Shown: in pieces, positions 25,049 through 34,657 of the stretch
How positions within the stretch are numbered: the stretch's first letter is position 1
Layout of the letters: every line of letters starts with the position of its first letter
Source: Aquibacillus albus
GTDB taxonomy: Bacteria; Bacillota; Bacilli; Bacillales; Amphibacillaceae
Direction: 5' to 3'
Assembly (NCBI RefSeq): GCF_016908325.1
Contig: NZ_JAFBDR010000020.1
Coordinates: 18,121 to 82,120 of the forward strand
Length of the DNA stretch: 64,000 bases
The notes under the pieces: model-generated
The model's input: the letters and a program-made list of their open reading frames with translations, nothing else
The model's database searches: none
Told to the model about the DNA's origin: nothing
Made by a program: the position numbers and the translations under genes

Positions 25049-26893
25049 ATGGCTAAAATGTCTAATTTTAAAAAACAGCATATAGAGTCGATGGTTCATA
25101 GTCACCATATCTTAGAAATGCTCGCTAACAATTCCTCGACTTTTAACATACTTGAAGAATTGGTTTCTATACTAGAACATGCAATACCGAATTCCATGTG
25201 CTATATCTATTTGAAAAATAATAATCGGAATATTTTAGATAACGGAATTGGTCCGAATCTTCCCAAGAAATATATTCAATCGATAGGTAGTATAAAGGTG
25301 GGTCCAGAAGCAGGGGCTTGTGGGAGAGCAGCATTTTACAAAAAAAATATAATCGTTTCAGACATAAGCACAAGTCCCTTGTGGAAGGAATATAAACCAT
25401 TAGCACTAGGTTATGGGCTTAAAGCCTGTTGGTCCATTCCTATTTTCTCTCCGACAAATAAGGTGGTAGGAACCATTGCTGTTTACTTTACAAAAAAATA
25501 TAGTCCGGATTCAACAGAGTGGAAGAGAATAGAGCCGTATATAAAGTTGGCAGGTATTGTAATTGATTACAAACAATCAGAATTAGAGATAGAACAAATC
25601 CGCCAATATGATTCTGTAACCGGGTTACCTAACGCTATTAAATTTAAGCAAGATGTAAAGCAGGTATTGGACCAAAGCCAGCTTAGAAAAGAGCAAAGCA
25701 AGTTCGCTATCGTTTTTTTAGATCTAGACCGATTTAATGTAATTAATACCTTAGGGGGCTATCAATTTGGAGATATTGTACTAAAAAAAGTAGCTAAGAC
25801 GATATCCCAGAGTCTAGGTGAATATAGCTTAATAACGAGGTGGAATAGTGATAAATTTATTTGCCTTATTCCTTATACGTTTAACAAAGATATACAAGCA
25901 AATATTTCCACAATTTTGAATAACTTACACAAACCTCTTGAAATAGAACAACATGAATTTTTTATTAAAACAAGTATAGGAATAAGCTGTTACCCAAAGG
26001 ATGGAACGGATGTTGAGTTACTAGTTAAAAACGCCGAGCTTGCAATGAAAGAGGCAAAGAGTAAAGGTGAAAACAAATGCATCTATTACACTTCCTCCAT
26101 GAATGCCAATTTATCCGAACAAATAATTATAGAAAAAGATCTTCGTCATGCTATAAATCGAAATGAATTTTTATTATATTATCAACCTCAGCTTGACTTG
26201 TCTAACAATCAAATTGTTGGGCTAGAGGCTCTTATTAGATGGCAGCACCCTAATTTACAGTTAATGGCGCCAGATAAATTTATGAAAGTTGCAGAAGAAA
26301 CGGAATTAATTATTCCAATTGGAGAGTGGGTTTTACGTACTGCTTGTAATCAAATGAATTTCTTAAAAACGAAAGGGTATCCATGTCGATTATCGGTTAA
26401 CCTTTCAAGTATACAGTTTCTTCAAGATAATTTAGTAGACATGGTACAAGATGTAATCACGGAATCAGGAATAGATCCAAACAATTTGGTATTAGAAGTA
26501 ACAGAAAGTACGCTTGTAGAAAACTTGGATGTCACGGTTGATCAATTAAAAAGGTTAAAATCCATAGGAGTTCAAATTGCCTTAGATGACTTTGGAACTT
26601 TATATTCTTCTTTAAATTACTTAAAGCATTTTCCGATTGACATTATTAAGATTGATAAGTCGTTTGTCAGAAATAGTGCATCTGATAAGCGAGATATAGA
26701 AATTTTGAAAACAATTATTCGATTAGGGAAAAATTTGAAGTTAAAAGTTTTAGCTGAAGGTATAGAGACAAAGAATCAGTTAGAGATGCTTAAAGCATTA
26801 GATTGTGAGGAAGGACAAGGTTACCTTTTTAGTAGGCCATTAGCAATGGAAGAATTCATAAAAAATTTATATACAGTGGGAAATGGAATGTAA
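25049..26893 (+). CDS. GAF-GGDEF-EAL protein, probable c-di-GMP phosphodiesterase
   Basis: 614 residues. An N-terminal GAF sensor (about 15-170; GACGRAAFYKKNIIVSDI) is followed by a GGDEF domain (about 185-345) whose active motif is degenerate: RWNSDKF replaces RxGGDEF. The EAL domain (about 360-605) keeps the catalytic set: EALIRW, the Asn of SVNLSS, Glu of LEVTES, the Asp pair of ALDDFGT, Lys of IKIDKSF, Glu of AEGIET and Gln of EGQGYLFSRP. It therefore probably degrades c-di-GMP, with the GGDEF part as a regulatory GTP site. Transcription is likely set by the upstream c-di-GMP riboswitch. Confidence 0.93.
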   Translation: MAKMSNFKKQHIESMVHSHHILEMLANNSSTFNILEELVSILEHAIPNSMCYIYLKNNNRNILDNGIGPNLPKKYIQSIGSIKVGPEAGACGRAAFYKKNIIVSDISTSPLWKEYKPLALGYGLKACWSIPIFSPTNKVVGTIAVYFTKKYSPDSTEWKRIEPYIKLAGIVIDYKQSELEIEQIRQYDSVTGLPNAIKFKQDVKQVLDQSQLRKEQSKFAIVFLDLDRFNVINTLGGYQFGDIVLKKVAKTISQSLGEYSLITRWNSDKFICLIPYTFNKDIQANISTILNNLHKPLEIEQHEFFIKTSIGISCYPKDGTDVELLVKNAELAMKEAKSKGENKCIYYTSSMNANLSEQIIIEKDLRHAINRNEFLLYYQPQLDLSNNQIVGLEALIRWQHPNLQLMAPDKFMKVAEETELIIPIGEWVLRTACNQMNFLKTKGYPCRLSVNLSSIQFLQDNLVDMVQDVITESGIDPNNLVLEVTESTLVENLDVTVDQLKRLKSIGVQIALDDFGTLYSSLNYLKHFPIDIIKIDKSFVRNSASDKRDIEILKTIIRLGKNLKLKVLAEGIETKNQLEMLKALDCEEGQGYLFSRPLAMEEFIKNLYTVGNGM

Positions 26894-26907
26894 AGGAGAA
26901 TGGAAAG

Positions 26908-27120
26908 ATGGAGATGGCTAATTGTCCGGAGTGTAATCAACTATTTATAAAGGATAAACATGAAATTTGTCCTCAATGCTACCAGAAGGATGCCGAAGCT
27001 TATAAAGAATTAACGTCCTTAATAAAGGAAAAACCTTCTATTCCATTAAATGAAGCTTTTGATCAATTGGATATTTCTTCAGATACCTTTTTACGTTGGA
27101 GGAGGAATGGAAGGATTTAG
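26908..27120 (+). CDS. YvyF-like flagellar-operon zinc-ribbon protein
   Basis: 70 residues. NCPECNQLFI and ICPQCYQKD form a zinc ribbon, and the C-terminal part (IPLNEAFDQLDISSDTFLRW and a final GRI) resembles a small helix-turn-helix. This layout matches the YvyF family found in Bacillus flagellar operons. AAAGGAG precedes ATG and the gap to the EAL gene is 14 bases, so they are co-transcribed. The link to motility fits c-di-GMP control. Confidence 0.75.
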   Translation: MEMANCPECNQLFIKDKHEICPQCYQKDAEAYKELTSLIKEKPSIPLNEAFDQLDISSDTFLRWRRNGRI

Positions 27121-27256
27121 GGATAATATCCTAAAAACTAACGCAAATGCAGTGTATGTTTTTACATAGGCTATCCCGTATATGGATAAGGCTTAAAGAA
27201 ACGCCAAAGTAATGACAGGATATAAACGGAAGAAAACATAAAAAGGGTGAGACAGC

Positions 27257-27892
27257 ATGAAAATGACTATTATTAAAGAACCGAATCTACTAAGAGACGG
27301 AATTATAAAGATATTACAAGAATACTTTCTCGAACATGAAGTTGTAGCATATGGATCTAAAGACTATTTGACACTACAAAGGGAAACGAACGATGAAAAC
27401 GGGTTAGTAATCATAGATTGTGATACAGCAATTAACCTTTTTTCGACAATTGATTTCTACAAAAACAAAAATAAAAAAGTGATTGTATGGATATCGAATA
27501 GGGACGATGTTAGGCTGATAGATTTATTCCAATTAAACCTGGATGGATATTTTTACAATGGCATGGAAAAAGAGGAATTGTTAGCTGCTGTTCGCGGCGT
27601 AAGAGATGGAATACAGTATATCCATCCAATTTTATCACCAGTCCTATTAAAGGATTATGCTCGATTGCATAAGACAACTCCCGATAAACCAGTTGGGGTG
27701 TTTTCGGAACGCGAGTGGGAGGTAATAGAATTACTGACACAAGGGTTTAAAAATGAACAGATTGCCAAATTACTTTTTATTTCTGTTGAAACGGTTAAAA
27801 ACCATGTCAGCCAAATCCTAAAAAAACTGGGTGTTCCTGATCGGACAAATATTGTATTAACTGCAATAAGAAACAATTGGGTATCCATTTAA
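27257..27892 (+). CDS. LuxR/NarL-type response regulator-like transcription factor
   Basis: 211 residues. The N-terminal half has the fold of a receiver (LVIIDCDTAI, VIVWISNRDD, LDGYFYNGM) but the usual acidic pocket after strand 1 is lacking, so it may be phosphorylation-independent. The C-terminal LuxR HTH is complete (FSEREWEVIELLTQGFKNEQ and ISVETVKNHVSQILKKL). It resembles DegU/ComA-type regulators. RBS AAGGGTGAG precedes ATG. It follows the YvyF-like gene. Confidence 0.85.
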   Translation: MKMTIIKEPNLLRDGIIKILQEYFLEHEVVAYGSKDYLTLQRETNDENGLVIIDCDTAINLFSTIDFYKNKNKKVIVWISNRDDVRLIDLFQLNLDGYFYNGMEKEELLAAVRGVRDGIQYIHPILSPVLLKDYARLHKTTPDKPVGVFSEREWEVIELLTQGFKNEQIAKLLFISVETVKNHVSQILKKLGVPDRTNIVLTAIRNNWVSI

Positions 27893-27934
27893 GAGGATTT
27901 CATTATTATCAAATGATGAACGCGAGGATAGACT

Positions 27935-28087
27935 ATGACCAAGAATAGAAGGAATCTTAGAATTCAAATTGAATTAAAGCGAAAAGAAATGATTCAATGC
28001 GGGAAAAAATATGGTTTGGATCATCACAAAACATTATACACAAGTAAGGAACTAGATATATTAATCAATAAATTTTTAAAAAAATAG
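27935..28087 (+). CDS. Spo0E-like aspartyl-phosphate phosphatase
   Basis: 50 residues from ATG 27935, after GCGAGGAT. Two helices joined by a loop (IELKRKEMIQCGKKYGLDHH and SKELDILINKF) give the hallmark S-x-E-L-D motif of the Spo0E family. These small proteins dephosphorylate Spo0A-P and delay sporulation. Its presence shows the host is a sporeformer. It follows the LuxR-type regulator by 42 bases. Confidence 0.85.
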   Translation: MTKNRRNLRIQIELKRKEMIQCGKKYGLDHHKTLYTSKELDILINKFLKK

Positions 28088-28257
28088 ATGTTGATTTAGT
28101 GGGAAGGGAAGACAATCATACATCGATAAAGGAATAAATAGACATTTGGAAACCAAACATATATGGTACAACCTTATGTAAACAACACCTCTGAGTAGTC
28201 GCCTCATAAGTAAAGTCTTTCATTTGAAATTGAATGTAAAGGAGAGACGTTCATATA

Positions 28258-28446
28258 ATGATCAATTTTAAAGAAATACAAACTTGCTACAAATGTAAGG
28301 AAGAAAAACACCACAGTGAATTTTACGATAAAGGAAATCGTTTTATGAGTTGTTCGGATTGTCGTAGCCAGAGAATCCATAGAAGAGAATCAATTAAAAC
28401 ATTATTGGAGAGAGAGCAAAAAATAAAGAAATATGGTGCACTCTAA
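28258..28446 (+). CDS. Small double-CxxC zinc-binding hypothetical protein
   Basis: 62 residues. CYKCKEEKHHSEFY and CSDCRSQR make a likely zinc ribbon with a basic helical tail, the style of small HNH-less zinc proteins of unknown role in Bacillus. RBS AAAGGAGAG precedes ATG. A type A repeat begins 17 bases after its stop. Confidence 0.65.
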   Translation: MINFKEIQTCYKCKEEKHHSEFYDKGNRFMSCSDCRSQRIHRRESIKTLLEREQKIKKYGAL

Positions 28447-28462
28447 TTTTCCGCATGGTACC

Positions 28463-28491
28463 GTCACAGTGACGCCCCGGATTTTGTCGAA
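28463..28491 (+). repeat. Dispersed repeat, type A
   Basis: GTCACAGTGAC, GC, then CCCGGATTTTGTCGAA. Start of the second copy of the long duplication. Confidence 0.92.
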
Positions 28492-28719
28492 AGGCATCCG
28501 GAAAGCTCTGTAGAGAAAATTTTTGCGGGACTGTTTTATTGGTATAACCGTATCAATTGAACCTTCAATTATATATTATATTTATGAATGTTAGCCCTAA
28601 TTACTTACGAGGAGTTAGGTTTTTTTAATTTGGAGGGATAAATAGTATCAAACACTTGAGTTAACCAATGCAGGGCCTATTACTATAGTTGAAAGCTACA
28701 TATCCTTGGTTACTGATCT
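28463..28719 (+). repeat. Long duplicated segment, copy 2 (copy 1 at 9938-10208)
   Basis: Same order of blocks as copy 1, including CCGTATCAATTGAACCTTCA and CATATCCTTGGTTACTGATC, with a deletion of about 13 bases in the middle. It ends where the two contexts diverge. Confidence 0.85.
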
Positions 28720-29444
28720 TGATCTGTACATCGCTATCAACCGAATCTGAGAAGTCGGTACTAGGTGCCCCATTCATGTTTGGTTTCTTTTTGAAAATTT
28801 TCCAGGGATTATATTTTTTGAGATATTAACCGATATCGGGTACCCAACCCTAGATTGAAAGAAGGATATCAGGGAACCAGGGGTCGGTTCTTCCCCTTCA
28901 TATGTTAAAGGATGTAGAGTGTATCGTTGTCCACCATATTGAGGAGGCGGTTCAGATATAGGAGGACAAGAGTCTTTGTCGTTCCAACCTCAATCATCTC
29001 CAATGGAAAGTCTATCAAACTCCCCAAATGCTTATCAAAATGGTTTCTAGAAATGAAATGTGTAGTCGATCTGCGTTTTCATTTATTTTTCCACCTGATT
29101 GATGCTTTCGTGTACTATCACTATCTCTAACGTAGTCACGTAATACTTTTCTGAATCCACCATTGGCTAGGGTACCTGTGTCACCACTCGGAAAAATTAG
29201 TGGATTTTGTCGAATGAGTGGTTAGGTGGAATTGTAAGGGATTGTTGATTTTGTGAACAGCTGCTCACAAAATCTAGCAATATATTTACTTGGAGATAAA
29301 AAGTTCCTTCCCCTTCTTTTCCTTTTGTTTTTAGTTGGTTCTGGTTCGTAGCTTTAATTATACTGATAATATTAAGATAAATGCTGTTATTGTTACGTTA
29401 GAAATAATTGAATAATCACACAATACATGAAGTGCTTTATTTAA
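28720..29444 (+). other. Non-coding interval before the arabinoside locus
   Basis: No gene supported. A short frame at 28927-29130 has no family features. It holds a type B repeat at 29180 and a terminator-like hairpin at about 29244-29281 (TTGATTTTGTG / CACAAAATC). The rest is unremarkable AT-rich sequence. Confidence 0.6.
29180..29214 (+). repeat. Dispersed repeat, type B
   Basis: GTCACCACTCGGAAAAATTA then GTGGATTTTGTCGAA. CACCACT can pair with TTAGTGG. With the type A copy at 39223 it brackets the whole arabinoside locus. Confidence 0.8.
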
Positions 29445-30350
29445 CTATTTTTTTCCTAAATATTTTTTTCTAAACTTACTTGGGGCTATGCCCTCATGTT
29501 TTTTGAATAATCTTGAAAAATAAGCAAATTGAGAGAAACCACATTCTTCTGAAATCTTCTCTACACTCCACTGTTTAGAAACTAGTAACAGTTTTGCATG
29601 GTCCAGTCGCGTTTTATTTAAATATTCAATAGGAGAGTATCCTAAAACTTCCATCATACACCTGGAAATATGATTTGGATGAAAACTTAATTCTTGACCT
29701 AATTCCTTATAACCAATCTTTCTAGTGAAATTTTTCTTTATAAATGAAGCAGCCTCCTCAGCGATAACTACAGATTGTGAGGATTTTTCAAGTTGATTTA
29801 GAGAAGATAATTCTTGTAATAGTTGTTGGAATTGTAATTGTTGTTGCCATTCCCATGAAGGTCTAACTTCTGAGTTAACCTTTAAAATTTGTTCACAAAT
29901 ATGCTTGAAATGATCCCAATTTTGAAGCTTAGAAAGCTTTTGAAGTGTTATGGGGAACCTGTGTTCCTTGAAAGGGTGGAGTTTTAATTCCAAAAAATCT
30001 TTATGGTTAGTATTGTTAGTTTGACTTTCATTAACTACTGACCATTGAGATGGATTAAAATGAAACCAATAAAAATGTGTTTCTTGCTTACAAGGATAGG
30101 TTGAAAAATGGTGCCCATCTGGATAAAGGATTAGAGACATACCTTCTTCAACTACATATTCTTGATTATTCTCTCCCATGAATAGACACCCCTTTGTAAC
30201 TATTAGCAAATCGAAAAGGCCGATATTGAAGCGTGTTGAATGAGTCTCCCCTATTTTATAGGTATCTTCACCAACTGCAATAAGACTTGGCAAGGGTGGA
30301 GAGAAAAATTGTAGCATATGTTTCACATCCTTATTGTTTGAATTGTGCAA
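29445..30350 (-). CDS. AraC-family transcriptional regulator
   Basis: 301 residues. An N-terminal cupin-like sugar-sensing domain (about 15-150; EEGMSLILYPDGHHF) and a C-terminal double HTH (about 200-300; SFHPNHISRCMMEVLGYSPI and ISEECGFSQFAYFSRLFKKH). It is divergent from the GH127-type gene and shares the 94-base spacer, so it probably controls the locus. ATG 30317 is an alternative start. Confidence 0.9.
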   Translation of the reverse strand: MHNSNNKDVKHMLQFFSPPLPSLIAVGEDTYKIGETHSTRFNIGLFDLLIVTKGCLFMGENNQEYVVEEGMSLILYPDGHHFSTYPCKQETHFYWFHFNPSQWSVVNESQTNNTNHKDFLELKLHPFKEHRFPITLQKLSKLQNWDHFKHICEQILKVNSEVRPSWEWQQQLQFQQLLQELSSLNQLEKSSQSVVIAEEAASFIKKNFTRKIGYKELGQELSFHPNHISRCMMEVLGYSPIEYLNKTRLDHAKLLLVSKQWSVEKISEECGFSQFAYFSRLFKKHEGIAPSKFRKKYLGKK

Positions 30351-30444
30351 ATTTTTGTTTAAATTAATAGTTTTTATATTGAGATTATAACATTAAGATA
30401 GTACTAGAAACATTTTTAAATTAATTTAATTAAGGAGGTAAACG

Positions 30445-32319
30445 ATGGAGAAAACTAGTGAATTAAAGTTAACGAAAACTCCATTCCAATCACTACCCCT
30501 TGGAACTGTCAAGCCTATGGGATGGTTACAGAATCAGCTAAAAATCCAAGCAGATGGTTTTACAGGACATCTTGATGAACATTGGGATGATGTTGGTCCA
30601 AATAATGGCTGGCTTGGAGGAAATGGAGATAGTTGGGAAAGAGGTCCTTACTACTTAGATGGTTTAGTTCCACTTGCTTTTTTATTAGAGGACGAAAAAC
30701 TTATTGATAAGGTAAAGGTATGGATTGAAGCAACCTTAGATAGTCAAAGAGAAGATGGCTCCTTTGGCCCTAGTAATTTAAGACAAAATAATAAAACTGT
30801 AGCTGACCAAGATTGGTGGCAAGAAATGATTATGCTGAAAGTACTTACACAGTACGAGGAAGCTACCAATGATAAAAGAATTGTTCCGTTTATGCAAAAA
30901 TATTTTCAATATTTATTGAAAGCGCTGCCGAAATATCCTTTGAAAGAATGGGCTCAAGCTAGAGGGGCGGATTTATTATTATCAATCCACTGGCTATATG
31001 AAAGAACCGATGATCCAAAGTTGTTGGAATTAATTGATATTGTTGAAAAACAAACGATAGATTGGACCGGAATTTTCTCTAATTTTCCTTACTGGCGAAA
31101 GCAGAATGAATGGGATCACCGGATACATGTTGTAAATGTTGCAATGGGAATAAAAACCCCAGCCATGTTGTATCGAAGCAGCAAATCAGAATATCAAAAA
31201 CAAGCAATTTATAAAGGGATTGAGAGTTTGATGACATATCATGGGCAAGCCCATGGAATGTTTTCAGGTGATGAGTGGCTGTCCGGAACGCATCCAAGCC
31301 AAGGAGTCGAATTATGTGCGGTAGTTGAATACATGTTTAGTATGGAGAATTTAGTTAGAGTTATTGGAGATGGAAAATTTGGGGATATCCTTGAAAAAGT
31401 TGCTTTTAATGCACTTCCTGCAACGATTTCTCCTGCTTGGGATTCACATCAATATGATCAACAAGTAAATCAAGTTATTTGTAATTCAGCAAATCGTCCA
31501 TGGGTAAATAAACCGGACTCAAACACGTTTGGTTTAGAACCTAATTTTGGATGTTGTACCTCAAATATGCATCAAGGGTGGCCTAAGTTTACAACTAGTC
31601 TTTGGATGAGTTCAGAAGATAATGGATTAGCAGTAATTTCTTATGCACCATGTCAAGTTGAATTTACTGTTTCCGATAATGTTAAGACCAGAATTAATGT
31701 AAGTAGTGATTATCCATTTCGAGATAGTGTAAGTATGGAAGTCAATTTAGAAAAAGACGCTACGTTCTCAATGTATTTACGAGTACCAAACTGGTGTAAG
31801 CGTTTCAAAGTAAAAGTTAATGGCATCGATCAAACCTATGAAATGAGTAATAATTTTGCACAAATAACTCGTACCTGGAGTGATAATGATGTTGTAGAAA
31901 TAGGTCTACCAATGAGTATTGAATTAAATGAACGTAATAATAATGCTGTCAGTGTGCAACGTGGACCTTTAGTATATGTATTACCTCTTGAAGAGCAATG
32001 GGTTAAGATTCGAGAAAGGGAAAGATTTCATGATTGGGAAATTTATCCTAAATGTGCTTGGCAATATGCCCTTATTGCTGAAAAAGAATTTGATGTCAAG
32101 TTTGAAGAAATTAAAACTCAGCCGTTTAACACGGATTCACCAGTAAGGCTACTCACTCAAGGAAAATTACTATCTAATTGGATAATGGAAAATAATTCTG
32201 CAGCTGAACCACCATTTAATCCGAAATTATTTCCTGGTACAAATGAAGATACAATCGAGCTTATACCATATGGTTGTGCCCGTTTAAGGATTGGAGAATT
32301 TCCAATTTTGAGGAATTAA
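30445..32319 (+). CDS. GH127-like (DUF1680) glycoside hydrolase
   Basis: 624 residues. An alpha/alpha-barrel followed by beta-sandwiches, as in the beta-L-arabinofuranosidase clan. The conserved core GGNGDSWERGPYYLDGL, the GDEWLSGTHPSQGVELC segment and the CCTSNMHQGWPKF motif with its Cys pair are visible. It is divergent from the second GH127 protein at 37364, closer to the long DUF1680 group. No signal peptide, so it acts on imported oligosaccharides in the cytoplasm. RBS AAGGAGG. First gene of the operon. Confidence 0.85.
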   Translation: MEKTSELKLTKTPFQSLPLGTVKPMGWLQNQLKIQADGFTGHLDEHWDDVGPNNGWLGGNGDSWERGPYYLDGLVPLAFLLEDEKLIDKVKVWIEATLDSQREDGSFGPSNLRQNNKTVADQDWWQEMIMLKVLTQYEEATNDKRIVPFMQKYFQYLLKALPKYPLKEWAQARGADLLLSIHWLYERTDDPKLLELIDIVEKQTIDWTGIFSNFPYWRKQNEWDHRIHVVNVAMGIKTPAMLYRSSKSEYQKQAIYKGIESLMTYHGQAHGMFSGDEWLSGTHPSQGVELCAVVEYMFSMENLVRVIGDGKFGDILEKVAFNALPATISPAWDSHQYDQQVNQVICNSANRPWVNKPDSNTFGLEPNFGCCTSNMHQGWPKFTTSLWMSSEDNGLAVISYAPCQVEFTVSDNVKTRINVSSDYPFRDSVSMEVNLEKDATFSMYLRVPNWCKRFKVKVNGIDQTYEMSNNFAQITRTWSDNDVVEIGLPMSIELNERNNNAVSVQRGPLVYVLPLEEQWVKIRERERFHDWEIYPKCAWQYALIAEKEFDVKFEEIKTQPFNTDSPVRLLTQGKLLSNWIMENNSAAEPPFNPKLFPGTNEDTIELIPYGCARLRIGEFPILRN

Positions 32320-32403
32320 ACATAAAAGAATGTATTTTATTAACATTATTGTAAGCCCTTACAACATTTTGGATTATTAGTTTATATAAAGGGGAGTAAA
32401 AAC

Positions 32404-33666
32404 ATGTTTAATAAAAAGTTAGGTTTGATATTTCTTATCGTTGCTTTTCTGGCTCTTGTGGGTTGTGCTTCTGGTTCATCAGGTGAAAATAGCTCATCTG
32501 ATGGAGATAAAGAGCTTTCTCTTTGGGCAAGAGAAGCTAGTGCGGATTTAATGGGCGATGCAGTAGAAGCGTTTAACTCAAAGGACAATGGAATTAAAAT
32601 TAATGTTAAATCAATCCCAGCCGATAACTTTTCAGATCAACTGGCAACTGCTTATGCTTCTGAATCAGCACCAGATATTGTAGCGATAGATTTAATTCTA
32701 GCTCCTTACTATTCTTCAATAGGTGCATTTAAAGATTTGTCTGAGAGATATGAGAGCTTAAGCTTTAAAGATGAATTAAATCAGTCAATGCTTAATTTAG
32801 GTGAAAGAGAAGGAAAACAATATGCATTACCTTATAGTTCAGACGTTTCAGCTTTAATTTATAACAAGGATCATTTTGAGGATGCCGGATTAGACCCTGA
32901 TAGCCCTCCTGAAACGTGGCAGGAATTAAGGGATTATGCCAACCAACTGACAACTGATGATCGGTTTGGATACGTATATTCTGGAGGTAGTGCAGGTGGC
33001 CTAATGTTTACTTTTATGCCTTATGTTTGGGGAAATGGTGGTGCAGTTTTAAGTGATGACGGAACTGCAGCGGAAATAAACTCACCTGAAGCAATAGAAG
33101 CTTTACAGTTTTTCACCGATCTAACTCAAACAGATAAAGTTACCCCTGAAGGAGTTACTACTTATGTTAATGAAGCAGAAGATGCCTTTACTTCAGGTAA
33201 GGTAAGCATGATTGTTTCTGGAAACTATGTTGTTGGTAAATTAAATGAAGATTATCCAGACTTAGATTATGGTGTGGCGTTAATTCCAAGAAATGAAGGA
33301 AAAGAACATTCTTCATTCAGTGGTGGAGAATTAATTGCTATATCTAAGTCAACAGAATATGTTGATGAAGCATGGGAGTTTATAGAATACGCACTTACCG
33401 AGGATGTGCAAGTAGAGGCATTTGCATCTAATGGAATTATCCCAGTAAGAAATGATTTTGTAGAAAATAAATATTTTAAAGAAGAGCCAAAATACCAAGT
33501 GTTCGCAGAAGCAGCAAATTATGCTAATGCACCTTATACAACTAAATATAACGAATTATACAATCCTATTTTAAGCGGTCTTCAAAAGGCTTTTAGCGGG
33601 GAACTAAGTCCTGAAGATGCCGTGGTTGAAATAAGTGATGGTATAAATGATGTATTAAACAAATAA
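32404..33666 (+). CDS. Sugar ABC transporter substrate-binding lipoprotein
   Basis: 420 residues. Signal peptide with lipobox LVGCASG gives a lipid-anchored extracellular binding protein of the family 1 (MalE/UgpB) type. The motif YALPYSSDVSALIYNKD and ESAPDIVAIDL are typical. RBS AAGGGGAG precedes ATG. It is followed by two MalFG-type permeases. No ATPase is encoded here, so the importer probably uses a shared MsmX-like ATPase from elsewhere in the genome. Confidence 0.92.
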   Translation: MFNKKLGLIFLIVAFLALVGCASGSSGENSSSDGDKELSLWAREASADLMGDAVEAFNSKDNGIKINVKSIPADNFSDQLATAYASESAPDIVAIDLILAPYYSSIGAFKDLSERYESLSFKDELNQSMLNLGEREGKQYALPYSSDVSALIYNKDHFEDAGLDPDSPPETWQELRDYANQLTTDDRFGYVYSGGSAGGLMFTFMPYVWGNGGAVLSDDGTAAEINSPEAIEALQFFTDLTQTDKVTPEGVTTYVNEAEDAFTSGKVSMIVSGNYVVGKLNEDYPDLDYGVALIPRNEGKEHSSFSGGELIAISKSTEYVDEAWEFIEYALTEDVQVEAFASNGIIPVRNDFVENKYFKEEPKYQVFAEAANYANAPYTTKYNELYNPILSGLQKAFSGELSPEDAVVEISDGINDVLNK

Positions 33667-33715
33667 AAGGAGAGAGGATATCCTCTTTCCTTCCTTTTAA
33701 ACAAGGAGGGCACTT

Positions 33716-34636
33716 ATGAAAACAGCTATTAATCAGAAATTACTAATTATTCGAGGTCAAAAAAAAAGAAATAAGGTTAAATTAGGGAGTTTTCTTTTTA
33801 TCTTACCTGCTGTAGCACTTAACCTAATTTTCTTTATTTATCCTTTTTTACAAACGTTACGTATGTCCTTTTATGAATGGCCTCTTATGGGAGAAAAAAC
33901 ATATTTAGGTCTTTCTAATTTCACACAAATATTTTTAGATGGGCAATTTTGGACTTCCTTCTGGTTTACAGCTAAATATACATTAATGGTCACACCTCTT
34001 ATATTTATTATTGCATTTAGTCTAGCTCTATTAATAAATAAACGACTACCAGGAGTAGCATTCTTTAGAGCGGTTTATTTTGCACCAGTGGTTATTTCAA
34101 TGGTTTCATCCGCACTTGTATGGTTGTGGATTTATAATGATTTATACGGTGTTCTTAATTACTATTTGTTGAATTTGGGTATTGTTAATGACCCAATTCT
34201 TTGGATGGGGCATGCGAGTACATCCTTGCCAGCTATTTCTTTTATGATTACATGGAAAATGGCAGGATTTACAATGATTATCTTGCTTGCAGGTCTTCAG
34301 TCTATACCAACTGAAACATACGAAGCGGCGAGTATAGATGGTGCTTCTACTCTGAAAAAGATACTTTATATTACAATTCCCATGCTAAAACCATCAATTG
34401 GGTTAGCCTTAATTGTATCTGTAATTGGATCAGTACTTGGGTTTGAACAGTTTTTAATAATGACAGGTGGAGGTCCATCAAATACAACAACTACTATTGT
34501 CCATTATATCTATAATCAGTCGTTCAAGTATTTTCATTTTGGATATGGTTCAGCGATGACTGTGATATTACTAATTGTTTTAGTTGTCTTGAGTTACATT
34601 CAATTAAGGGTACTACGTAATCCAGCTGACCAATAA
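33716..34636 (+). CDS. Sugar ABC transporter permease (MalF type)
   Basis: 306 residues, six membrane segments after a basic N-terminus. EAA loop: TYEAASIDGASTLKKILYIT. It pairs with the following MalG-type permease. RBS AAGGAGGG. It lies 50 bases after the binding-protein gene. Confidence 0.93.
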   Translation: MKTAINQKLLIIRGQKKRNKVKLGSFLFILPAVALNLIFFIYPFLQTLRMSFYEWPLMGEKTYLGLSNFTQIFLDGQFWTSFWFTAKYTLMVTPLIFIIAFSLALLINKRLPGVAFFRAVYFAPVVISMVSSALVWLWIYNDLYGVLNYYLLNLGIVNDPILWMGHASTSLPAISFMITWKMAGFTMIILLAGLQSIPTETYEAASIDGASTLKKILYITIPMLKPSIGLALIVSVIGSVLGFEQFLIMTGGGPSNTTTTIVHYIYNQSFKYFHFGYGSAMTVILLIVLVVLSYIQLRVLRNPADQ

Positions 34637-34657
34637 TAAAAGGGGCGTTATTTAAAA

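Noticed and set aside
28927..29130. 67-codon ORF rich in Arg and Phe
   Set aside because: No recognisable domain and it lies in degenerate intergenic sequence; treated as chance.
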